Assembly: GCA_026996795.1 (NCBI GenBank)
Contig: JALWKC010000158.1
Location: 1-45,779, forward strand
DNA: 45,779 nucleotides
Direction of reading: 5' to 3'
Origin: Lysobacterales bacterium
GTDB taxonomy: Bacteria; Pseudomonadota; Gammaproteobacteria; Xanthomonadales; Marinicellaceae
Every line of letters starts with the position of its first letter. Position 1 is the stretch's first letter. The position numbers and the translations under genes are program-made. The notes beneath the pieces were generated by a model. The model was not told where the DNA came from. It saw only the letters and a list, made by a program, of their open reading frames with translations, and searched no databases. Positions 37,907-45,326 of the stretch are shown piece by piece.

Positions 37907-39823
37907 ATGGTATTTCCCATCAACAAACACTGGCCACTACTGGCCGTTTTGCTTCTGACCGCCACTGTGGCTGGCGGGTTCCTGCTGGCGCACCAGTCCT
38001 TGCAAAAACCGGTGGATTTTCACCAGACCGGCTACACCGGCAGCCAGTCATGCCGCGACTGCCACGAGGACCGCTACCAGAGCTGGGCCAAAACCTATCA
38101 CCGGACCATGACCCAGGAAGCCACACCGGAAACCGTCCTTGGTGACTTTAGCGGAAAAAAATACAGTTACTGGGGCTACACCGTGCGCCCGGTGCGCAAA
38201 GGCGACCGTTATTATTTTGAATACTACGACAAGAGCGGCCAGACGCTGCTGAACACGCTTGAGATCAGCCGTACCGTGGGTTCTCGCCGCTACCAGCAAT
38301 ACCTGGCGCAAACGCCCTACACCGGCGGCAACTATTACCGCCTGGAAATGCTGTGGCACATGGGTGATCAACGCTGGGTGCACATGAACGGCGTGTTCCT
38401 GGGCTCTGACAACCAGCCTTTCGACAACCACACCGCCTTATGGAACCAGAACTGCATCTTCTGCCACAACACCGGCGTGCAACCGGGCATGAGCAACTAT
38501 GAACAACTGGTGGACAACGTCAAGCACGGCCAACCGCTCGACCTGCGCCGGAATGCGCGTTACGCGTCTCACGTGGCCGAGCTGGGCGTCGCCTGCGAAA
38601 GCTGCCATGCCGGTGGCCAGGCACACGTGGCCGCCGAAAGGCTCAACCCCTTGCGCAAATACTGGCAGGCGCTGACCAGCAGCAGCGACCGGAGCATTAT
38701 CAACCCGGTCCGATTGAGTAAAGAGCGCAGCGTCGAAATCTGCGGCCAGTGTCACGGACAACGCACGCCGAAAACACTTGATCAGGCCCGTCACTGGGTG
38801 GAAAAAGGCCCCACTTTCCGCCCCGGCGACCCGCTGGGCGATCACGTCAATCCCGTCTGGCAGCACTCCACCATCCAGGGCAAGCCGTCCGATATTTTCG
38901 CCAGCCGTTTCTGGCCCGATGGCACACCCCGGTTGACGGCTTACGAATACCAGGGCCTGCTGCAATCGGCCTGTTACCAGCAGGGTGAGCTGACCTGCAT
39001 CAGCTGCCACTCCATGCACGGCGGCGATCCCAAAGGGATGCTGGAAGAAAAACAACGCGGCAATCAGGCCTGTGTCCAATGCCACGCTGATCTGGTCAAC
39101 ACGGTCAGTGAACACAGCGGCCATGAAGCAGGGTCTGAAGGCGCGTTATGCTACAACTGCCACATGCCCGAACGCGTTTACGGCATCATGACCTATCACC
39201 GCGATCATCACATCAGCAACCCGCAACCAGCGCAGGAGTTTGCCCTGGGCAAGCCCAATGCCTGCATCAACTGTCATCAGGACAAAACCGATGACTGGGT
39301 ACTGGAAAAAACCCGCACACTCTGGCCGGATGCCGCCGCAAGCCCGTCTGATTACCGCGCGACCGGGCGGCTTCCAAGCGTGGTCAAACTGCATTCGGGC
39401 GACCCGGTGGAACGGGGCCTGGCGGCCTGGAACATGAGCCGCCATGAAGGAACCCTGCCCTTCACCCGGCGGCACTTTTTGGTCCCGCATCTGCTGCTGG
39501 CCTTGCAGGACAACTACCCGGCCATCCGCCGCTTTGCCCACCAGAGCCTGAACCGGATCGCCGCAACCCTGCAGACCGAAGACCCGGACTTTGCCCGGCT
39601 GCATCGAATTCTGGCGCCGTTTGATTTCATTGCCGATGCCAATGAGCGTCAAACAGTCGTCGACGCGGCGCTGGACTGGTACGGGCAGGTGGACAAAAGC
39701 CACTGGCCGGCACCGCCTGAAGGAAGTTTTCTCGACGAAAATTACCGCCTGAACCTGAATGCCATCAACGCCCTGCGCCGCGAAGCCCAGAGCGACAGCA
39801 AACGCATCGATATTGGCGAATAA
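37907..39823 (+). CDS. Membrane-anchored octaheme c-type cytochrome
   Basis: This protein of 638 residues has an N-terminal signal or anchor (WPLLAVLLLTATVAGGFLLA), so it faces the periplasm. Eight CxxCH haem sites are visible: CRDCH (49), CIFCH (183), CESCH (230), CGQCH (279), CISCH (364), CVQCH (389), CYNCH (415) and CINCH (453). Many other histidines could serve as distal ligands. Residues after about 480 look like HEAT-type helical repeats (RFAHQSLNRIAATLQ). The arrangement suggests a cytochrome c554-related or tetrathionate/nitrite-type multihaem protein, but I cannot name a substrate. It is alone, divergent from lolC, with no electron-transfer partner gene beside it. Confidence 0.9.
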   Translation: MVFPINKHWPLLAVLLLTATVAGGFLLAHQSLQKPVDFHQTGYTGSQSCRDCHEDRYQSWAKTYHRTMTQEATPETVLGDFSGKKYSYWGYTVRPVRKGDRYYFEYYDKSGQTLLNTLEISRTVGSRRYQQYLAQTPYTGGNYYRLEMLWHMGDQRWVHMNGVFLGSDNQPFDNHTALWNQNCIFCHNTGVQPGMSNYEQLVDNVKHGQPLDLRRNARYASHVAELGVACESCHAGGQAHVAAERLNPLRKYWQALTSSSDRSIINPVRLSKERSVEICGQCHGQRTPKTLDQARHWVEKGPTFRPGDPLGDHVNPVWQHSTIQGKPSDIFASRFWPDGTPRLTAYEYQGLLQSACYQQGELTCISCHSMHGGDPKGMLEEKQRGNQACVQCHADLVNTVSEHSGHEAGSEGALCYNCHMPERVYGIMTYHRDHHISNPQPAQEFALGKPNACINCHQDKTDDWVLEKTRTLWPDAAASPSDYRATGRLPSVVKLHSGDPVERGLAAWNMSRHEGTLPFTRRHFLVPHLLLALQDNYPAIRRFAHQSLNRIAATLQTEDPDFARLHRILAPFDFIADANERQTVVDAALDWYGQVDKSHWPAPPEGSFLDENYRLNLNAINALRREAQSDSKRIDIGE

Positions 39824-39883
39824 GCACCGCTATCTGCCTGAAAAACGGGTGTGCAAAGGCGTAATGAATCAAACCAGTTGCTT

Positions 39884-40116
39884 TATTAACCTGGCATCAA
39901 TATAGGCGATGCTCAGCCATGATGCGCTGTTTGCCAGCAAGGCATCAACTTGCCGCTATAGGCCATTCTACAGCAAGAGTTGATAACGCAGTCTGGCGGA
40001 CAGCGCATCGCGGCTAAGCCTTTTTATATCAATGAGTTGGGGCTTCAAGCCTGCCCCGTCCCGGCCGGGCCGGGGCAGGCTTGAAGCCCTGAGCATCACC
40101 TATATTAAGGTTAATA
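39884..40116. repeat. Nested inverted-repeat element after the cytochrome gene
   Basis: AATATAGGCGATGCTCAG (39899-39916) recurs inverted at 40089-40106 with 17 of 18 matches. TATTAACCT (39884-39892) recurs inverted at 40108-40116 just outside. Between them are an internal hairpin (GATGCGCTGT 39921-39930 with ACAGCGCATC 40000-40009, plus GCCAG/CTGGC) and the strong hairpin at 40040-40089. The right end overlaps the 3' end and the TAG stop of the Old Yellow Enzyme gene. No protein is encoded inside. It is unlike the CTAG-bounded family in sequence. Confidence 0.7.
40040..40089. terminator. Perfect 19-bp stem hairpin, possible bidirectional terminator
   Basis: GGGCTTCAAGCCTGCCCCG (40040-40058) pairs perfectly with 40071-40089. 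The 12-nt loop contains the palindrome CCCGGCCGGG (40060-40069). It sits between convergent genes, 10 bp beyond the Old Yellow Enzyme stop. No U-tract is present on the plus strand. On the minus strand no T-run follows the stem until the AAAAA/TTTTT near 40021-40025. Confidence 0.5.
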
Positions 40117-41164
40117 GCATATCCTGGTCAAACGGGGTGGTGTCTGCGCCGGTTTGCAGTTTGTGCATCAGGTCGGGGTTGGCGATAAATGGGCGGCCAA
40201 TGGCCACCAGATCAGCCTGACCGTTTTTCAGCATGGCATCGGCTTCCTCAAACCCGAGGCTGCCGCAGGCAATCACGTTGCCCGGGTAATGTTTTTTGAG
40301 GAAAGCCGAGGCCCGCCCGCCCAGGTAATCGTATTCGAGGTGGTCGTCAAAGGAGCCTTCGTGCACATAGGCCAGCCCGCGTGTGCCCAATTCTTCTAAG
40401 ACGTGGATAAAGGTGTCTTCGTCCCCGGGGGTGTGTTCCAGGTGAACGTAGGCATTGGGTGACAGGCGGATACCGACTTTGTCAGCGCCCACGGCATCAA
40501 CGACTGCATCGGTGACTTCCAATGCGAAGCGGGCCCGGTTTTCCAGGCTACCGCCGTATTCATCGCTGCGCTGGTTGGTTTGCTGGCGCAAAAACTGGTC
40601 AATCAAGTAGCCATTGGCGCCATGAATTTCTACCCCATCAAAGCCGGCTTCAAGGGCATTGCTGGCGGCCTGGGCGTATTTTTTCACCAACGCCCTGACC
40701 TCTTCGGTGCTCAGTTCGCGGGGCATTTCGTATTCCAGCCCTGCAGACCGTGGTACCCGACCCTGCCAGGCAATGGCCGAAGGCGCCACCGGCTGGATGC
40801 CGGTGTAATGGCTGTGCGCCACCCGGCCCAGGTGCCAGAGCTGGTTGAATATCCGCCCCCCGTTGGCCTGCACAGCGGCGGTGACTTTTCCCCAGCCGGC
40901 GATCTGTTCGGGGGTGTAAATGCCCGGCGTGTCGGGATAGCCTTGGGCTTCGGGTGAGATGATGGTGGCTTCGGAAACAATCAGTCCGGCATCGGCCCGT
41001 TTGGCGTAATAGCTGGCCATTTCATCCGTGGGTACCAGGCCTTCGCCGGCAAAGCAACGGGTCAAAGGCGCCATCACCACCGAATTGGGTAAAGCCAGGC
41101 TCTCTGACAAAACCACGGGTTGAAACAGGTGCGGGTAAGGCATGGTTCTGGAATCACTGCTCAT
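40100..41164 (-). CDS. Old Yellow Enzyme family flavin oxidoreductase (NemA-like)
   Basis: This FMN-dependent TIM-barrel ene-reductase uses NAD(P)H to reduce activated alkenes or nitro compounds. It has 354 residues. Family marks are SVVMAPLTRCFA, GRIFNQLWHLGRVAH, GVEIHGANGYLIDQFL (substrate-binding HxxN), RSDEYGGSLENRARF and ADLVAIGRPFIANPDL. The physiological substrate is unknown. The last codons and the TAG stop overlap the right end of the inverted-repeat element at 39884-40116. It is preceded by the moeB end at 41210 on the same strand. Confidence 0.94.
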   Translation of the reverse strand: MSSDSRTMPYPHLFQPVVLSESLALPNSVVMAPLTRCFAGEGLVPTDEMASYYAKRADAGLIVSEATIISPEAQGYPDTPGIYTPEQIAGWGKVTAAVQANGGRIFNQLWHLGRVAHSHYTGIQPVAPSAIAWQGRVPRSAGLEYEMPRELSTEEVRALVKKYAQAASNALEAGFDGVEIHGANGYLIDQFLRQQTNQRSDEYGGSLENRARFALEVTDAVVDAVGADKVGIRLSPNAYVHLEHTPGDEDTFIHVLEELGTRGLAYVHEGSFDDHLEYDYLGGRASAFLKKHYPGNVIACGSLGFEEADAMLKNGQADLVAIGRPFIANPDLMHKLQTGADTTPFDQDMLLTLI

Positions 41165-41209
41165 GGCATTTTCCTGAGTTCTGAAGATTAAGGGTGACTG
41201 GCGGCCGGT

Positions 41210-42340
41210 CTAAGCGTCCTTATGACTGACACTGGGGCCGATTGTTTGTTTGGAACACACCGCACAACGAGCGTCTTTTTTCAGTGTCAAGCGGCGAAAA
41301 CGGTTTTCCAGCAGATCAAAAGTTAACAAATGCCCACTGAGGCTTTCACCAATGCCGGTGATGAGCTTGATGGCTTCGCTAGCCTGCAGGGTTCCGGCAA
41401 CGCCCGGCACCACACCCAGCACACCCACTTGCGAGCAGTTGGCCGGCTCCGCCGCCTGGCTGGGGGGAAAAAGGCAGGCGTAGCAGGGGGAATCGGGCTG
41501 GCGAAAGTCGAAACTGGCCACCTGGCCTTCAAACTGGAAAACCGCTGCATAGACCAGCGGGATGCCCTTCTGTTGGCACCTTTCATTCACCAGATAGCGC
41601 GTTTGCAAGTTATCTGAACCATCCAGCACCACGTCCACGTCTGCCAGCAAGGCATCAATCGTGTCAGCATTCAAACGTGCTTCTACCGCCGAAATTTCCA
41701 CCAACGGGTTTAAGGCATGCAGTTGACCGGCGGCCGATTCCACTTTCGGCAAACCCAGGGTTTCGGTGCTGTGCAGCACCTGCCGTTGCAGGTTGGACAA
41801 TTCTACTGTGTCGTCATCCACCACAGTCAAATGCCCCACCCCGGCGGCGGTCAGATACAAAGCCGCGGGCGAACCCAGTCCCCCGGCGCCTACCATCAAC
41901 ACATGGGCATTGCCGAGTTTCTGCTGGGCTGAGCGCCCCCATTGCGGCAGCCGTAAATGGCGGTCATAACGCAGCGCCGCTTGGTCAACCGGCGGCTGCT
42001 CCAGCGGCAGGCCCTGCGTTCGCCAGGCAGCCATGCCGCCACTGACCAGCGCCAGATTGCGGTAGCCGCGTTGCGCCAGGAGTCCGGCGGCCTCCCGCGA
42101 ACGCTGACTGGTTTCGCACACGAGCATTAATGGCGCGTTTTTGTCCACCGGTAAAGACTGACAGGCCTGTTCATCACCGTTTAGCAACGATGCCAGGCTC
42201 AGGCACAGTGCTTTGGGGGCCACGCCGGTGTGCCATTCGGCTGGTGTGCGCACATCCACCATCTGCGCGCCTTGCGCTTGCAGAGCCAGCGCCTGCTGTG
42301 GACTGACGGACTGAATGGCTGATATCCCCTCAGACTCCAT
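41210..42340 (-). CDS. moeB: MoeB-type adenylyltransferase with N-terminal rhodanese domain
   Basis: This enzyme adenylates the C-terminus of MoaD (or ThiS) and then allows sulfur transfer. The product has 376 residues from the ATG at 42340; an in-frame ATG at 42355, inside moeA, is an alternative. Residues about 10-110 are a rhodanese domain (MVDVRTPAEWHTG, active-site CETSQRS, LVSGGMAAWR). The ThiF/MoeB domain follows with the ATP loop VGAGGLGSPAALYL, DDDTVELSNLQRQVLH, and DGSDNLQTRYLVNE. Two CxxC pairs for structural zinc are present (CYAC, CAVC). Many fusions have rhodanese at the C-terminus; here it is first. The gene follows moeA at 4 bp. Confidence 0.93.
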   Translation of the reverse strand: MESEGISAIQSVSPQQALALQAQGAQMVDVRTPAEWHTGVAPKALCLSLASLLNGDEQACQSLPVDKNAPLMLVCETSQRSREAAGLLAQRGYRNLALVSGGMAAWRTQGLPLEQPPVDQAALRYDRHLRLPQWGRSAQQKLGNAHVLMVGAGGLGSPAALYLTAAGVGHLTVVDDDTVELSNLQRQVLHSTETLGLPKVESAAGQLHALNPLVEISAVEARLNADTIDALLADVDVVLDGSDNLQTRYLVNERCQQKGIPLVYAAVFQFEGQVASFDFRQPDSPCYACLFPPSQAAEPANCSQVGVLGVVPGVAGTLQASEAIKLITGIGESLSGHLLTFDLLENRFRRLTLKKDARCAVCSKQTIGPSVSHKDA

Positions 42341-42344
42341 ACCA

Positions 42345-43640
42345 TCAGACCCCATGCGGATTAAACAGATCACAGAACCGCTGCACCATGACCCGGTCAC
42401 CGGCTTGCAACTCAACCGGGGTTTCATCCAGCACAATAAAGCAATTGGCCTGGGTTACCGAAGACAGGCGACCGGAACTCTGGCTGCCACACACAGACAC
42501 GGCAAAGCCGGCACCGGCTTCATAACGCAGGGCGCCGCGAACAAATTCGCGCCGGTAGTGGGATTTGCTCAATTTCTGGTCAATGCGGGCTTCAAACTGC
42601 AGTGGCGTGGTGGCGCTTTCGCCCTCTAGTTCACGCAAAGCCGGCAACACCAGTTGACTGTAGGTGGCAAAACTGGAAACCGGGTTGCCCGGTAAAGCAA
42701 ACACCAGCGCCCCGTTCAGTTCAGCCAGCATGAGGGGAAACCCGGGTTTCATGCGAACCTTGTGGAAGATCACCTGGCCATGTTGCTGCAGAACATCGCG
42801 AATAAAGTCCTTGTCACCGGCCGAAATGCCGCCATTGGTGATAATGACCTCCCCGGGCCGGGCCGCTGCCAGCAAAGCCGAGCGGATGGCCTGCGGGTCA
42901 TCGGGCAAGGCCGCGGCCAGTTTGACCTGACAACCCTGGCGTTGTAACAAGCCCTGCAGGGTGTAGCGCACCGAATCAAAGATTTTGCCCCTAGGCAAGT
43001 CGGCCCCAGGTTCCAGATCACCAGGTTGAATGATTTCATCGCCACCGGTGAACAGGCTGACCTGAACCGGTGATTGCACCGCCACTTTGGCGCAGCCCAC
43101 CGAGGCAATCAGGCCCAGGTCCTGGGGGCGCAAACGGTGGCCACGGGAGAGAATTTTCTGACCTTTTCGCAGGTCTTCCGCCCGCTGGCGCACAAACTGA
43201 CCCTTGCGCTGGACTTCCCGCAGGTACACGCGTTGGTCCTTGAATTCAGCCTTTTCCTTGGGCACCACGGTATCGGTACCCGGTGGTAGTGGCGCACCGG
43301 TCATGATCGGCACGGCCTGGCCGGGCTTTTCCATCACCCCAACGGTTTCTTCGCTGGCCACCTCACCGGCATACCGGGCTGGCAGCAGTTCAAACCAGCC
43401 TTCACCGTGATCACTCACATCGGTAAAGCGAATGGCGTAGCCGTCCATGGCGGAATTATCAAAGGCCGGAACGTCAATGCGGGACACCACGTTGGCCGCC
43501 AGTACCCGGCCTAAGGCATCAGACAGGGGCATGACCTGTGGGGCATCGATAAAATGGCGGCGAGCCGTTTCAATGATGGTTTTTCGTGCCTGCTTGAAAG
43601 ACAGGCCGGTGGGGTAGCCGGTTTTTGACGTGTCATTCAT
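42345..43640 (-). CDS. moeA: Molybdopterin molybdenumtransferase MoeA
   Basis: This enzyme inserts molybdate into adenylylated molybdopterin, the last step of molybdenum cofactor synthesis. It has 431 residues. Typical motifs: DVPAFDNSAMDGYAI, then GVMEKPGQAVPIMTGAPLP, SLFTGGDEI, ITNGGISAGDKDFI, and ALPGNPVSSFATY. The GGISAGDKDF motif has Lys where many MoeA proteins have Tyr (GDYD). It precedes moeB, so the pair forms a cofactor unit. A 167-bp palindromic element lies upstream at 43702-43868; the 61 bp between it and the ATG hold no obvious promoter. Confidence 0.95.
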   Translation of the reverse strand: MNDTSKTGYPTGLSFKQARKTIIETARRHFIDAPQVMPLSDALGRVLAANVVSRIDVPAFDNSAMDGYAIRFTDVSDHGEGWFELLPARYAGEVASEETVGVMEKPGQAVPIMTGAPLPPGTDTVVPKEKAEFKDQRVYLREVQRKGQFVRQRAEDLRKGQKILSRGHRLRPQDLGLIASVGCAKVAVQSPVQVSLFTGGDEIIQPGDLEPGADLPRGKIFDSVRYTLQGLLQRQGCQVKLAAALPDDPQAIRSALLAAARPGEVIITNGGISAGDKDFIRDVLQQHGQVIFHKVRMKPGFPLMLAELNGALVFALPGNPVSSFATYSQLVLPALRELEGESATTPLQFEARIDQKLSKSHYRREFVRGALRYEAGAGFAVSVCGSQSSGRLSSVTQANCFIVLDETPVELQAGDRVMVQRFCDLFNPHGV

Positions 43641-43701
43641 GCCATTGTCCTGCTTATTGTTTGAACACCTGACCAGCAGGCGGTTGCAACCGGTAGTGTG
43701 G

Positions 43702-43868
43702 CCAGGGAAGCTCTGGTCGAATCGTGAACTCGCTTCTCACACCTGAAATGTCCGATAACGGCGTTGAAGTCCTTGCCAATAGCCCTGCTATTGGCTGCGA
43801 ACTCCGCCTTGTTCTCGAACATTTCCGGCATAAGCTGCTTTGTCCAGATTCAATCAGAGCTTCCCTAG
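43702..43868. mobile_element. 167-bp palindromic MITE-like element with CTAG end, copy 2
   Basis: The left boundary reads CCAG (43702-43705), apparently a mutated CTAG; the right is CTAG (43865-43868). The terminal repeats (GGGAAGCTCTGGTCGAATC on the left, GATTCAATCAGAGCTTCCC on the right) match copy 1 and the 35-bp copy. The centre is GCCAATAGC (43775-43783) with GCTATTGGC (43787-43795) around CCT. The interior is related to copy 1 but strongly diverged. The right CTAG supplies the TAG stop of der. It lies between co-directional der and moeA and would form a long hairpin in the transcript. Confidence 0.8.
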
Positions 43869-45286
43869 CGGCGTTTTTTCTTGCGGCTGGTGAAGGCCTT
43901 AAGGCGCTTGCGCTTGTTGATCTGGCGCTGGGTCAGCTTATTTTTCTTGCCTTTGAAGGGGTTTTCGGTGTCCTTGAAAGCCAGCACCACCGGCGTGCCC
44001 TGTAGCTTGAACGCATCGCGGAATTTCTTTTCCAGATAACGCTTGTAGGAATCTGGCAAGGTACCGGTGCGAGTGCCGTGAATCACGATTCGCTGAGGGT
44101 TTTTTCCGCCTGAATGCGCGTAACGCAATTTGGCCGTGCGCCCGTGCACCATGGGTGGCTGGTGCTTTTGGTAGGCATCTTGCAGCACGTCAGACAGCTT
44201 GCCAGTGGGCAAATCCTTGACCGAGGCCGAATGCACCTCGTCGACCTTTTTCATCAGCTCACCCAGGCCCGAACCGTGCAGGGCGGAAATATACACCACC
44301 GGCACCCAGTCAAGGCCGGCCATGCGACGTTGCAGCTCACTGCGCACCCGGTCGCGGTGATCCATGGGCAGGTGATCCCACTTGTTGACGGCTAACACGG
44401 CCGAACCGGCATTGCGTAACACCAGACTGAGCAGGCTCAGGTCCTGGTCGGTGATGCCTTCGCGGGCATCAATCACCACCACCACGACATCGCTTTTTTC
44501 TATCGCTTGCAAGGCCTTGATGACGCTGAATTTTTCGATGGTGTCGGTGATTCGACCACGACGCCGAACACCAGCGGTGTCAATTAAGGTGTAATTAACG
44601 CCGTCCCATTCCATGGGCAGATAAATGCTGTCCCGGGTGGTGCCCGGCATATCAAAGGCCAGCACGCGGTCTTCACCCAGCAAGCGATTGACCAGGGTTG
44701 ACTTACCCACGTTGGGACGCCCCACGATGGCCATGTGCGTGCCCTTGTGGCGCGGGTCATGGCTGTTGTCCTCTTCGGCTGCCTGCGGTGGATGTTCTTC
44801 GAACCATTCCTGCAGGGTTTCGCGCAGTTGGTTAACGCCCCGCCGATGGGCCGCGGCCAGGGGCAAAATCTTTTCCGCGCCCAAGCGATGGAATTCGCTC
44901 ATGGCCGTGTTTTCTTCCTGACCGTCCACTTTGTTAACCAGCAGCATGACCGGCTTGCCGGACTTTTTCAGGTTCCGGTAAATGGTCATGTCATCATCCA
45001 GCAAGCCGTCTTTGGCATCGGTCATCATCAGCACCAGATCGGCTTCCTCCATGGCTTGTGCCACCTGATTATTCATCAATTCGGACAGGTCGCCTTCATC
45101 CCCCATCAGACCGCCGGTATCAATGAGAATGGCGGTATCTTCGCCCAACTCCATCACGCCGTATTTCCGATCGCGGGTCAGGCCGGGCATATCCGCCACC
45201 AACGCATCACGGCTGTGCGTGAGGGCGTTGAAAAGCGTGGATTTGCCGACGTTGGGGCGGCCAACCAGTGCGATAACAGGGGTCAT
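43865..45286 (-). CDS. der: GTPase Der (EngA), ribosome assembly factor
   Basis: This protein has two tandem GTPase domains needed for 50S subunit maturation. It has 473 residues. Both G1 loops read GRPNVGKST (residues 9-17 and 189-197). The G3 motif of domain 1 is DTGG, and NKVD (118-121) and NKWD give the G4 motifs. The C-terminal KH-like domain ends in a basic tail rich in Lys/Arg. The TAG stop is inside the CTAG boundary of the palindromic element. bamB upstream and der downstream are a conserved gammaproteobacterial pair. Confidence 0.97.
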   Translation of the reverse strand: MTPVIALVGRPNVGKSTLFNALTHSRDALVADMPGLTRDRKYGVMELGEDTAILIDTGGLMGDEGDLSELMNNQVAQAMEEADLVLMMTDAKDGLLDDDMTIYRNLKKSGKPVMLLVNKVDGQEENTAMSEFHRLGAEKILPLAAAHRRGVNQLRETLQEWFEEHPPQAAEEDNSHDPRHKGTHMAIVGRPNVGKSTLVNRLLGEDRVLAFDMPGTTRDSIYLPMEWDGVNYTLIDTAGVRRRGRITDTIEKFSVIKALQAIEKSDVVVVVIDAREGITDQDLSLLSLVLRNAGSAVLAVNKWDHLPMDHRDRVRSELQRRMAGLDWVPVVYISALHGSGLGELMKKVDEVHSASVKDLPTGKLSDVLQDAYQKHQPPMVHGRTAKLRYAHSGGKNPQRIVIHGTRTGTLPDSYKRYLEKKFRDAFKLQGTPVVLAFKDTENPFKGKKNKLTQRQINKRKRLKAFTSRKKKRR

Positions 45287-45326
45287 GCGTTGTATTCCTT
45301 GGTGTTATTTCTGGCAGAGACCGGGG

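Noticed and set aside
40040-40089. tRNA or small structured RNA gene
   Set aside because: It is a simple perfect stem with a palindromic loop between convergent genes, without cloverleaf or promoter features.
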